The translations under genes and the position numbers were made by a program. The notes under the pieces are model-generated. The model was not told where the DNA came from. It was given only the letters and a program-made list of their open reading frames with translations, and ran no database searches. 20,479 nt of DNA from CAZPMC01 sp964587755 (GTDB lineage: Bacteria; Bacillota; Clostridia; Acetivibrionales; DTU013). Within the stretch, counting starts at the first letter, position 1. Every line of letters begins with the position of its first letter. This document shows positions 8,127-14,315 of this stretch, piece after piece. The DNA is taken from assembly GCA_964587755.1 (NCBI GenBank), contig CAZPMC010000040.1, positions 1-20,479 on the forward strand. Direction: 5' to 3'.

Positions 8127-8352
8127 TTATAACTCTCGTAAAAAATCATCTAATGTTAAACCTGCCTGTTCTAGTATTGATTTTAATGTGCCTTTTGCTA
8201 TTTCATTATGATTTGGAATTATGACAGTTCTAGCTTTATCCATCTTTTCTGAGCTTTATATGGCTGCCTTTTTGAGATATGGCGACAAAGCCGAATTTCA
8301 TTAATATAGAAATAATCTCACTCGGTTTTAAAACAGGATATTTGGAACCCAC
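8127..8352 (-). pseudogene. hicA: Frameshifted HicA toxin (mRNA interferase)
   Basis: HicA is a small double-stranded-RNA-binding-fold mRNA interferase. The first frame starts with GTG at 8352 and gives VLKPSEIISILMKFGFVAI, then SQKGSHIKLRKDG, and stops at 8236-8238. The expected rest (DKARTVIIPNHNEIAKGT, LKSILEQAGLTLDDFL) continues in another frame to a stop at 8127-8129. The region is 226 bases, one more than a multiple of three, so a single-base insertion or two-base loss near 8239-8245 breaks the gene. The conserved GSH with the catalytic histidine lies before the break and the AGLT helix after it. GTG overlaps the hicB stop by one base (TAGTG), showing coupling in antitoxin-toxin order. 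The toxin is probably dead unless this is a sequencing error. Confidence 0.82.
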
Positions 8353-8561
8353 TAAACTGTTAACTCCATTGTAGTAACAAAAAGTTGTTTTTCTTTAATG
8401 TCTTCCTTCGGGATATCTTCATAGTAAAGCTCTAATGCTTCCTTTAGATTATTCATTGCTTCCTCAACTGTTTTACCTTGAGAGGCAACACTATTTTCAA
8501 CACATTTAGCGACAAACCAATCATCATCTTTTTGAATTACTACTGTAACCTTAAAACTCAT
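8352..8561 (-). CDS. hicB: HicB-family antitoxin
   Basis: This 69-residue protein is the partial-RNase-H-fold domain of HicB (FKVTVVIQKDDDWFVAKC, then GKTVEEAMNNLKEALELYYED). It lacks a C-terminal DNA-binding domain, as in short HicB variants. HicB binds and blocks HicA. ATG at 8561 is chosen because a GGGGTG site lies about eight bases upstream; a GTG at 8570 would sit directly against that site. The gene overlaps the start of the frameshifted hicA by one base. With the toxin broken, the antitoxin may persist only as a relic or as an anti-addiction factor against related toxins. Confidence 0.85.
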   Translation of the reverse strand: MSFKVTVVIQKDDDWFVAKCVENSVASQGKTVEEAMNNLKEALELYYEDIPKEDIKEKQLFVTTMELTV

Positions 8562-8683
8562 TTCATTCACACCCCGAGTGATTATTTTGTATTTATTTTA
8601 CCATATTTCCGTAGAAGTATCATTGTATCTACAAATCTCCTTTCCTATACCACTTATCTCCATTTTATTTTAGTTCAAATTAC

Positions 8684-9427
8684 TCATACAAAAATATCAA
8701 AGCTAAAGTTCATTATCGTATGGGCAATTGTTGGCGCTAAGATATTATTGTGTCTGGTATATAGATAGACAAAATATATATGAATAAAGCATGTTGTAAT
8801 TAAGTGCCGTAAATCATACTTTAAAAAGTCCAAAAGGGACATATTGGCTTTAATCATTTGAAAAGGAATATGCATTAACCCAAACAATATACCAACTACT
8901 ATGATGCTTAGCCATTTGCTTTTTATCAACCCTTGAAGCCTTGTCTGTAAAAAGCCTCTGAAAACTAATTCCTCTGCAAAAGCAATACATATCAAAAAAT
9001 ACAGAAACGTCCAGAAACCATCCGCTATATTTGGATTGATAGTTTTACCGCTGGAAATTGCTCCAACTATATTTGGGATTGAAAACGGTATTGACCCAAT
9101 TATGCCGATAATAATTGATTTGACTATGTTTTCTGATTTGATTCCAATACTTCTAAGGCTCTGTTTTCTGAGCTTAAGTATCAAGAAAATAGGGAAAATG
9201 TTTATTGCCGTGTCAGGAATGTAAAATAAAAATCTATAAAACGTCCGGCTGCTGAAATGACTTCCCAAACCTTCATATATCTTTGTTTTAAAAATGAGCA
9301 GGCCAAACAGGAATATAACTATCATGTAATAAACGAAGTAGATGAGACTATAAACTCCATCCCTTTTGCCAATTGACTCTTTTACTTCTTCATCAAAATT
9401 AACTGTAAATAATTGTTTTAACCTCAT
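8684..9427 (-). CDS. CPBP-family intramembrane metalloprotease
   Basis: The 247-residue polytopic membrane protein belongs to the CPBP/Abi group (CAAX-protease-like). Motifs are in the expected order: AEELVFRGF with EExxxR near residues 152-157, FGLMHIP with a catalytic histidine near 186, and a final histidine in APTIAHTIMNF. About six to seven hydrophobic segments are visible. Family members process prenylated proteins or act in bacteriocin maturation and immunity; the substrate here is unknown. The start at 9427 has a run of seven G eight bases upstream. No bacteriocin genes are adjacent, so a bacteriocin role is not indicated. Confidence 0.88.
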   Translation of the reverse strand: MRLKQLFTVNFDEEVKESIGKRDGVYSLIYFVYYMIVIFLFGLLIFKTKIYEGLGSHFSSRTFYRFLFYIPDTAINIFPIFLILKLRKQSLRSIGIKSENIVKSIIIGIIGSIPFSIPNIVGAISSGKTINPNIADGFWTFLYFLICIAFAEELVFRGFLQTRLQGLIKSKWLSIIVVGILFGLMHIPFQMIKANMSLLDFLKYDLRHLITTCFIHIYFVYLYTRHNNILAPTIAHTIMNFSFDIFV

Positions 9428-9473
9428 ATCAAATACCCCCCCAAAATTACCGTATAGCCATATCCCTACGGCG

Positions 9474-9671
9474 TCAGATTATCTTTGCCAGCTCTTTCAT
9501 AAAAGCTGTTTCTCTGTATACCCAAGGGTTTATATCCTTCTCGTCTTTTTTTAACAACTCTTGATTTTCTTTTATTGCTGTATGAATATTAACCCTCACC
9601 GGGCAAAAACCTAATGTTTCTTCGTATGTATCGAGGTTTTGAGCCCTTGTACTCTCTGACACTTCGCTCAT
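9474..9671 (-). CDS. Small hypothetical protein
   Basis: This 65-residue soluble, acidic and charged protein is not recognised. Visible features are an N-terminal Ser/Glu-rich stretch, a single-cysteine LGFCPVRVN segment, a predicted helix rich in Lys/Glu (IKENQELLKKDEKD), and NPWVYRETAFMKELAKI at the end. A good AGGAGA ribosome-binding site about seven bases before ATG supports real translation. It lies 46 bases upstream of the CPBP protease on the same strand, so the two may be co-transcribed, and 88 bases after the truncated deaminase. No membrane segment or signal peptide is seen. Confidence 0.6.
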   Translation of the reverse strand: MSEVSESTRAQNLDTYEETLGFCPVRVNIHTAIKENQELLKKDEKDINPWVYRETAFMKELAKII

Positions 9672-9759
9672 TTTACATTCTCCTGTATTTTTACTATCAA
9701 AATACTCACGTATCCTGACGAGAATAGTAAGTCATATTACAAAATACAAAGGTTGCAAA

Positions 9760-10074
9760 TCAAAGCACCTTGCGGATATTGCTCATTACTAATGCCCCGA
9801 AGCACATGGGACATGGCTCCATGCAGGTATAGAGCGTATACTCCTTTACGTTTGGATACTTTAGCGTATCTAAATTTAGCAAACATTCCATCTCCGCATG
9901 TGCAATTTTCGGGTTGGGAATTTCCGATTCATTCATTCTATTTCTACCGGCGAAAATTATTTCGCCTATTTCGTTTGTAATTACTGCGCCGATAGGTATA
10001 GAACCATTTTTGAAAGCTTCCCAGCCTTGTTCAAAGGAAACCTTCCACGGTCTTTCAACATCGTTCCAATTCAT
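9760..10074 (-). pseudogene. Nucleoside/cytidine deaminase, C-terminally truncated
   Basis: The 104-residue product has the zinc-dependent deaminase active site: HAE at residues 59-61 (catalytic glutamate 61) and PCPMC with zinc cysteines 88 and 91. The N-terminus (PWKVSFEQGWEAF, GSIPIGAVI) is typical of guanine/cytosine/nucleoside deaminases. Family members usually run to about 150 residues; here the frame stops right after SNIRKVL, where a basic FAARD-type stretch and two more helices are expected. I found no continuation in other frames downstream, so about 45 residues look deleted rather than frameshifted. The start at 10074 has an AAGGGGG site seven bases upstream, next to the stop of the relic lipoprotein tail. 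Folding and activity are doubtful. Confidence 0.75.
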
Positions 10075-10088
10075 TATTTTCCCCCTTA

Positions 10089-10142
10089 ATCCAGCCATTG
10101 GTTAGCGTGGTGACCTCCTATCCAATACCAATGAGGATGAAT
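10089..10142 (-). pseudogene. 3' relic of a paralogue of the lipoprotein at 11161
   Basis: On the minus strand these bases read HPHWYWIGGHHANQWLD and a stop. The intact lipoprotein ends HPRWYWVGGHHADQWLD and a stop. DNA similarity is high across about 50 bases and appears to continue past the stop into the AGGGG stretch. Upstream of the tail (from about 10143) similarity ends abruptly. This is the last 17 codons of a second copy whose body was lost. Confidence 0.82.
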
Positions 10143-10253
10143 TAAATAGGCAATAATCAAACATAGATAAATGTATTCTGCATATATTTGCAAAATCCTT
10201 CAATAAAGAGCATATTATCTCACTAAGCTCAACATGTATAAAGAATGCGATTA

Positions 10254-11033
10254 TTATTCTGTATATGCAATAGAAGTATCAATCCCAATTGTATTTGTCG
10301 TCCCGTCCCAGGTAACACCGAAATCAATCACTTTCGCTATATCCCTCAATTTAAAGTAATTGTTTCCACCGATATAATAGGCAGTAAACCGAACCTCTTG
10401 ACCATCAACATAAACCTTTGAAGTAGTCGGCATGGCTTCCTTTGCTTTTAAATTTGCAGATGTTGAAAGCTCACCGCCAACAGGAGTATACACCGTATTC
10501 GTTGTAACGTTTATTGCGTTTTTAGAACCGTCCCAGCCCACTTCAAACTGCTTTTCTGTACCATTGACCACTGTTGCCAAGTCCCGCAGCTTAAAATAAT
10601 TGTTTCCGCCAATGTTGTACGCTTCAAACGATATCACCTTTCCGTTGACCAAAACCTTTGAACTGGTTGGACTTGCAGGAAGAGTTACTTTAATTCTGAA
10701 AGGCACTTGACTGACTGGATTTTTTCCGTTCCACTGCCATAGGGTGCCATCAGCCTTTAATGCCATACCATGGTACCACCTTGACGATATTTCAATAATA
10801 TCCGATAAGCCCTCAACCTTTTGGGGTTTATTTGTATTTTCAATCAATGTACCTAGACTGTTTTTTGAAGATAAAAAGCCCCACTGCCACACAGTCCCGT
10901 CTTTTTTCAAGACCGTTGCCCGACGGCCGCCTGCAGCTACTCTTATAACATCAGTAAGTCCTTCAATCTGCAGTGGAACGGGATTGTCATTAAAATTCCA
11001 ATAGGACCCCCATATTGCTAAAATCTTTTTCAC
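10254..11033 (-). CDS. RCC1-repeat protein with two stalk domains, N-terminally shortened
   Basis: The 259-residue protein starts with RCC1-like repeats (LTDVIRVAAGGRRATVLKKD then GTVWQWG; LSDIIEISSRWYHGMALKAD then GTLWQWN). Two tandem stalk-type domains follow, about residues 123-190 and 197-259, each with SSKV.V.G..., YNIGGNNYFKLRDLA or a close variant, and a WDG.....I strand. Such proteins are normally exported and sit on the clostridial surface. This one has no signal peptide: MKKILA runs straight into IWGSYWNF, which resembles the middle of an RCC1 blade. The GTG start has a strong GGAGGGG site, so the true 5' end survived while the signal peptide and first repeats were apparently deleted. 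It would stay in the cytosol if made. Confidence 0.78.
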   Translation of the reverse strand: MKKILAIWGSYWNFNDNPVPLQIEGLTDVIRVAAGGRRATVLKKDGTVWQWGFLSSKNSLGTLIENTNKPQKVEGLSDIIEISSRWYHGMALKADGTLWQWNGKNPVSQVPFRIKVTLPASPTSSKVLVNGKVISFEAYNIGGNNYFKLRDLATVVNGTEKQFEVGWDGSKNAINVTTNTVYTPVGGELSTSANLKAKEAMPTTSKVYVDGQEVRFTAYYIGGNNYFKLRDIAKVIDFGVTWDGTTNTIGIDTSIAYTE

Positions 11034-11160
11034 TTTATATCCCCTCCGAAACTACTGTATACACATATTTAAACTATACGCAGATCGTCAGCCATATTTT
11101 ACCACTTTATATATTGGCCGACAACCTTTTCCGAGCAGGTTCAAATTTAGTGCTTTCCCC

Positions 11161-12096
11161 TCAATCCAGCCACTGATCAGCGTGGTGACCGCCAACCCAA
11201 TACCAACGAGGGTGGTCCAATTGCCATAACTCATTGTTTCGATAGTATTCCTGCTCCCTTTCAATAATTTGCTCATCCCCATCGAAGGACACTTCACGGA
11301 CAACTTCCATTTTCCCGTTTATAAGAGCTCTTTCCACCAATCCGTCAAAATCGGTATCCAGCTCGTTCGTTAGGACGAATTCACCATCAATAAATTTATA
11401 TATCTGACCGCCCCAATATGCTGCACCTGAACCTCCGGCTGAATAAATACACTTTTTCTCCTTATCAAGGGCAGGGTTGCAAATTTCAGCAAATGATTTT
11501 GATTCTACAAACGAGGATGTTTTTGTATCCCAAAGCCAGCAGTCATACCATGTATTAGCGTGTGCTCCGGCAAATGTGTTGAGGATTATCACATCCTTAT
11601 ATCCGTCAAAATTCACATCAGTAACATGAAGTCCCATTGTATCCATCATTTCATTGTAGACGTGGTAACCGGTTTCGGCGCCATCTTCTGAAATCCCTGA
11701 AAAATCCGCAGAAAGTATGGACTTTCCATTTTCATCATATATATCAAGGCCCATAATATAGCCAAATGCCCATTCATCAGACTCCTTCACAACCCCTGTC
11801 GCAATAAAACGATACTCAGGCATGCTCTCATGAACTCGAGCCTTAATTTCATATTTATGTGTCCCCGGCTTGAGTTCAGGTGTGTCCGACAGCTCGGTGC
11901 CCGTGGGCTCAATGGTTGTCGGCTCTAATGTTGCAGGCTCTGTGGTTGTAGCAGGTATCGTCGATTCGATACCAATCTCTTCAATAACGCCTAAGTCACT
12001 GGAAACACTCGTAGTTTCACCAGCTTGGTCAGCGTTGCAGCCGCTCACAATCAAAATAAGTATAAACAAAGTAATAACATAGATGTATTTTTTCAT
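11161..12096 (-). CDS. Lipoprotein with calcium-binding-type loop
   Basis: The 311-residue protein has a lipoprotein signal peptide with lipobox LIVSGC (Cys20), then a Thr/Glu/Pro-rich linker (about 42-76) typical of surface tethers. The C-terminal domain holds an FG-GAP/dockerin-like loop DVNFDGYKD (D160-D168) that probably binds calcium, in a context like VCBS-repeat lipoproteins. No enzyme motif was recognised. ATG at 12096 is chosen because it begins the signal peptide (MKKYIYVITLFILIL); an upstream reading adds six codons without value. The AGGGTG site overlaps the stop of the zinc-ribbon gene, five bases away, so the two are coupled. A decayed copy of its 3' end lies at 10089-10142. Confidence 0.82.
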   Translation of the reverse strand: MKKYIYVITLFILILIVSGCNADQAGETTSVSSDLGVIEEIGIESTIPATTTEPATLEPTTIEPTGTELSDTPELKPGTHKYEIKARVHESMPEYRFIATGVVKESDEWAFGYIMGLDIYDENGKSILSADFSGISEDGAETGYHVYNEMMDTMGLHVTDVNFDGYKDVIILNTFAGAHANTWYDCWLWDTKTSSFVESKSFAEICNPALDKEKKCIYSAGGSGAAYWGGQIYKFIDGEFVLTNELDTDFDGLVERALINGKMEVVREVSFDGDEQIIEREQEYYRNNELWQLDHPRWYWVGGHHADQWLD

Positions 12097-12101
12097 GTCC
12101 G

Positions 12102-12515
12102 TCACCCTACACACATATATAATTTTACTGTTTGATATTCTAACATAATATTAAGATGTAATTCTTTTTTTTGGGTAACCACGCTTGTAATAATCAACGA
12201 TTTCCCTAAATCATCTTCTCCTCTTGAGATATAAATACAGCCTAAAATAATACCGACTAAAGGTATTAAGACTGCTACAACATACATCCAGCATCCGCTG
12301 TTATCTGAGTAAGAAGTTTTATTGACGGCATCCGGAGTATATACTGACAATCTTCCACCACAACTATCACAGCTTTCAGTTTTCGAAGAATATACAAAAC
12401 CGCATTTGGGACAAATCTTTTGATACGTATCGACAGAGCCTAAAATAGCTTTACATTTAAAACAATCAGTTCTGCTATCACCGTTTAATTCACCACATTT
12501 AGGGCAAGTCTTCAT
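12102..12515 (-). CDS. Double zinc-ribbon membrane protein
   Basis: The 137-residue protein carries two zinc ribbons: CPKC...CFKC (C4, C7, C19, C22) and CPKC...CDSC (C35, C38, C49, C52). A single strong hydrophobic segment follows at about residues 75-97 (WMYVVAVLIPLVGIILGCIY). The tail after SLIITSVVTQ begins at a run of eight A and reads KKELHLNIMLEYQTVKLY, unlike the hydrophobic end expected, so a slip in the A-run may have replaced the native C-terminus. The start has AGGAGGG six bases upstream. It is transcribed with the lipoprotein gene from the promoter at 12642-12670. Role unknown; zinc-ribbon membrane proteins of this layout are common and uncharacterised. Confidence 0.75.
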   Translation of the reverse strand: MKTCPKCGELNGDSRTDCFKCKAILGSVDTYQKICPKCGFVYSSKTESCDSCGGRLSVYTPDAVNKTSYSDNSGCWMYVVAVLIPLVGIILGCIYISRGEDDLGKSLIITSVVTQKKELHLNIMLEYQTVKLYMCVG

Positions 12516-12626
12516 ATTAGCCCTCCTGTTACTACACTATATATCTCATGGACTTCTAATCATCTATAATCTAAAATATTCCATCATAGGTCTTAAAGTA
12601 GCAATTGAAAAAGCATATTCAAAACA

Positions 12627-12646
12627 ATAATGTTAATTAACATTAT
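12627..12646. promoter_or_regulatory. Perfect 20-bp palindrome over the promoter -10
   Basis: ATAATGTTAATTAACATTAT is its own reverse complement and overlaps the -10 box at 12642-12647. Its position fits a dimeric repressor operator, although an AT-rich palindrome can arise by chance. The sister promoter at 13089-13117 lacks it. Confidence 0.45.
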
Positions 12647-12687
12647 ATCTAATATTTTGTAACGAGTAAACATAACTTCTAAAATTA
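12639..12687. repeat. Direct repeat, copy 1 (partner 13086-13134)
   Basis: About 47 bases starting AACATTATATCTAA match 13086-13134 with roughly six differences, and weaker likeness continues some ten bases further. Each copy contains one promoter (A or B) in the same orientation, so the repeat is a duplicated promoter module rather than a mobile element. Confidence 0.75.
12642..12670 (-). promoter_or_regulatory. Promoter A, for zinc-ribbon and lipoprotein genes
   Basis: Minus strand: -35 TTTACT (12670-12665), 17-base spacer, perfect -10 TATAAT (12647-12642). The leader to the zinc-ribbon start is about 120 bases. The element is a near copy of promoter B at 13089-13117, including about 14 bases upstream of the -35. 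Confidence 0.7.
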
Positions 12688-12741
12688 TACATTTAGCTGC
12701 TAAACATTTAGTGAAATCCATCTTCCTTTTTCTTAATTACG

Positions 12742-12897
12742 TCATTTCCCTGTTTTTCGTTTTTTAACTATCCATATGATTATTCCAGCTATTATAATGC
12801 ATGCAATAATCATGGCAACAATCTCATACATTGAGATGCCTGATGAAACAAGAATTGATGTCGGTCCGTCTGCTCCTCCAATGATGCTAATATCCAT
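12742..12897 (-). CDS. 51-residue membrane protein with decarboxylase-beta GGADGPT motif
   Basis: This short gene encodes MDISIIGGADGPTSILVSSG, then a single membrane segment of about 20 residues and a basic tail WIVKKRKTGK. The IIGGADGPTSI stretch is the signature of beta subunits of Na+-translocating decarboxylases (OadB/GcdB/MmdB), where the Asp lies on the sodium path. Those subunits have about 375-430 residues; this protein keeps only the motif and one helix, which does not align as a simple OadB fragment. The 32-base spacing behind the 47-residue gene implies one transcript. A weak GGATGAG site precedes ATG. I take it as a real small protein rather than debris, because a complete start, motif, helix and basic end are present. 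Function unknown; a regulatory or accessory membrane peptide is possible. Confidence 0.65.
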   Translation of the reverse strand: MDISIIGGADGPTSILVSSGISMYEIVAMIIACIIIAGIIIWIVKKRKTGK

Positions 12898-12929
12898 AAA
12901 TACTCATCCATTTCTATATTTAATAAAGT

Positions 12930-13073
12930 TTAGTTTACTATCCTGGCAATATCTTGATATGCAACTACAATCAGCAGCACAACAATTATACAAACTATTA
13001 TACACATTAGAATTATTATAATCTTGGGTAATATTTTTAGCCTATTGGGTTTTGTCAAATCAATAATCGACAT
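12930..13073 (-). CDS. 47-residue single-pass membrane protein
   Basis: The frame reads MSIIDLTKPNRLKILPK followed by about 22 hydrophobic residues (IIIILMCIIVCIIVVLLIVV) and a short tail AYQDIARIVN. The basic N-terminal part and one strong helix predict an inner-membrane peptide with its N-terminus inside. It starts ten to fifteen bases after promoter B, so the leader is very short; the only ribosome-binding candidate is GGGAAATGAG. It is followed at 32 bases by the gene for the GGADGPT protein. The pairing recalls the small gamma (OadG-like) subunits that accompany OadB, but I see no sequence proof of that. It could also be a toxin-like or regulatory micropeptide. Confidence 0.55.
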   Translation of the reverse strand: MSIIDLTKPNRLKILPKIIIILMCIIVCIIVVLLIVVAYQDIARIVN

Positions 13074-13088
13074 TACTCATTTCCCAAC

Positions 13089-13117
13089 ATTATATCTAAA
13101 GTTTTGTTATTAGTAAA
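13089..13117 (-). promoter_or_regulatory. Promoter B, for the two micro-membrane-protein genes
   Basis: Minus strand: -35 TTTACT (13117-13112), 17-base spacer, perfect -10 TATAAT (13094-13089). The block AGTTATGTTTACT is identical to promoter A. The predicted transcript start (about 13082) leaves only about nine bases before ATG at 13073. Confidence 0.7.
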
Positions 13118-13263
13118 CATAACTACTAAAATATGCATTTTTATTTGCTGGCTATGCCGGTTAGTTAACAAACCAGCACAAGCTCATTGCACATGGCTAG
13201 GTATGGGATGGCACTTCTAATATAATATTTGGCTGTGGTGCAAGGAATAATTGGCGAAAAATG

Positions 13264-13287
13264 AAAAAGCCCGCTTAAATAGCGGGC
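13264..13287 (-). terminator. Intrinsic terminator of tRNA-Pro
   Basis: Stem GCCCGCT (13269-13275), loop TAAAT, AGCGGGC (13281-13287). On the minus strand the stem is followed by five T. It lies 12 bases after the tRNA 3' end. Confidence 0.88.
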
Positions 13288-13299
13288 CATGAACAACCG

Positions 13300-13375
13300 T
13301 GGTCGGAGTGACTGGACTTGAACCAGCGGCCTCTTGGTCCCGAACCAAGCGCGCTACCAACTGCGCTACACCCCG
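13300..13375 (-). tRNA. tRNA-Pro (anticodon CGG)
   Basis: The minus strand folds into a full 76-base cloverleaf with encoded CCA. Acceptor CGGGGTG pairs with CACTCCG (one G-T pair). The D arm contains AGTTGGTA, the anticodon stem CTTGG/CCAAG encloses TTCGGGA with anticodon CGG, and the T loop is TTCAAGT. It reads CCG codons. It is transcribed alone from its own promoter and ends at its own terminator. Confidence 0.96.
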
Positions 13376-13396
13376 AAATCTCAAACGCGCTTTATT

Positions 13397-13425
13397 ATTT
13401 TAACACCATTTTTAAGCTAATGCAA
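13397..13425 (-). promoter_or_regulatory. Promoter of tRNA-Pro
   Basis: -35 TTGCAT (13425-13420), 17-base spacer, -10 TAAAAT (13402-13397), about 22 bases before the tRNA 5' end. Good housekeeping sigma match. Confidence 0.72.
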
Positions 13426-13553
13426 GGTTAAATTGAGACAGGGGCAAAAGGGTAAGATGGTGCATATTATGAAGTACCCCCAATATTAAAACCAACTGGT
13501 TTTTGCGGGGCCTGCCGGCGTAGTGTGCGTGAAATTATTATATAAATATGTTT

Positions 13554-13582
13554 AACATAAATAGTCAATTTTACATACATTA
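13554..13582 (+). promoter_or_regulatory. Candidate mother-cell sporulation promoter (sigma-K/sigma-E)
   Basis: AACA at 13554-13557, a 16-base gap, then CATACATTA at 13574-13582. This fits the sigma-K consensus mACm-16-CATAnnnTA at every fixed position; the -10 CATACATT also fits sigma-E. It ends 52 bases before the start at 13635. No good housekeeping promoter was found in the interval. Confidence 0.5.
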
Positions 13583-13634
13583 TGATATAGGCAAAATCTA
13601 ATCGTCTATAAAACAATGATAAAGGTGGGGTAAT

Positions 13635-14309
13635 ATGAGCGAAGATATTAGCAAGGCAAGCAATGTTGTGGTACGCCAACAAGAACCGACTAATGAATGC
13701 ATAAATGTACAAAAGGTATATGACTGGGTCAAGATAAATACAGATGAAATTAAAACAATACCTATCCCGGAAGAAAACCTGGAAGATATAACTGATGCTA
13801 TTGCCGGCGGCGCCCAGCTGCAGGTAACAGCTACAATAACATTACCGGCAGATGTCACTACATCTGTTGTCAGCATCATCAGAAGATTCGTTGTAATTGA
13901 CGGTGTTGAGGTTGAGGTAGGGTGTGCGCAAATACTCAAGACAGTTACACTCAACATTACTGTAACAGACATATCTGCTGAACCTCCTGAAGAAGTTACT
14001 GCATTCACTGCAACAACCCAGTTGATTGAGAGAGCGGGCATTTGCTTCCCAGAGCCATTAACCGCAGACAATGTCACTATACATGTAAGAAGCGCGCAGG
14101 CACTGTCCTTGTCTGATGTGCCTATTGACGGCAACTTTATGTTCGAAGTTTACGTATGTCAGGATCTGCAGGTTGAAACCCAGGTTAAGCTTGAAGTTTT
14201 GGCAAGATACTGCGAGCCAAGGGAAAATACTATAGTATGCGGAACAGGCTTCACTTGTGAAACACCTACGTACCCGCCGCAATGTCCTCAGATATTCCCT
14301 GGCGCATAG
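13635..14309 (+). CDS. Hypothetical cysteine-containing protein, possibly spore-associated
   Basis: The 224-residue protein has no signal peptide and no membrane segment. It opens with a polar tail and an NECINVQKVYDWVKI segment, a pattern I associate with uncharacterised spore-forming Firmicute proteins. A beta-strand-rich middle follows (QLQVTATITLPAD, VTLNITVTDI, NVTIHVRSAQ). Single cysteines are scattered through it, and the Cys/Pro-rich end contains VCGTGFTCETPTYPPQCPQ. Cysteine-rich ends that cross-link are common in coat and exosporium proteins. The candidate sigma-K/E promoter upstream supports late mother-cell expression. The start has AAGGTGGGG before ATG. A gene for a membrane protein follows after a perfect inverted repeat. 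Family assignment is uncertain; the coding nature is not. Confidence 0.72.
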   Translation: MSEDISKASNVVVRQQEPTNECINVQKVYDWVKINTDEIKTIPIPEENLEDITDAIAGGAQLQVTATITLPADVTTSVVSIIRRFVVIDGVEVEVGCAQILKTVTLNITVTDISAEPPEEVTAFTATTQLIERAGICFPEPLTADNVTIHVRSAQALSLSDVPIDGNFMFEVYVCQDLQVETQVKLEVLARYCEPRENTIVCGTGFTCETPTYPPQCPQIFPGA

Positions 14310-14315
14310 TCTTGA

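Noticed and set aside
11088..11303. Minus-strand frame of 71 codons over the lipoprotein 3' end
   Set aside because: Out-of-frame shadow of the lipoprotein gene without family likeness.
12776..13021. Plus-strand frame of 81 codons
   Set aside because: Antisense to the two micro membrane proteins; it lacks a ribosome-binding site, whereas the minus-strand frames have a promoter, motif and hydrophobic helices.
13477..13510. GC-flanked hairpin around AAAACCAACTGGTTTT as a riboswitch
   Set aside because: A 6-bp stem with a loose CCCC/GGGG outer pair; it does not match c-di-GMP or other riboswitch consensus that I can recall, and it lies upstream of the more convincing sporulation promoter.
13598..14134. 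Minus-strand frame of 178 codons
   Set aside because: Antisense to the cysteine-containing protein; its Thr/Ser/Val-rich content is the complement of that gene.
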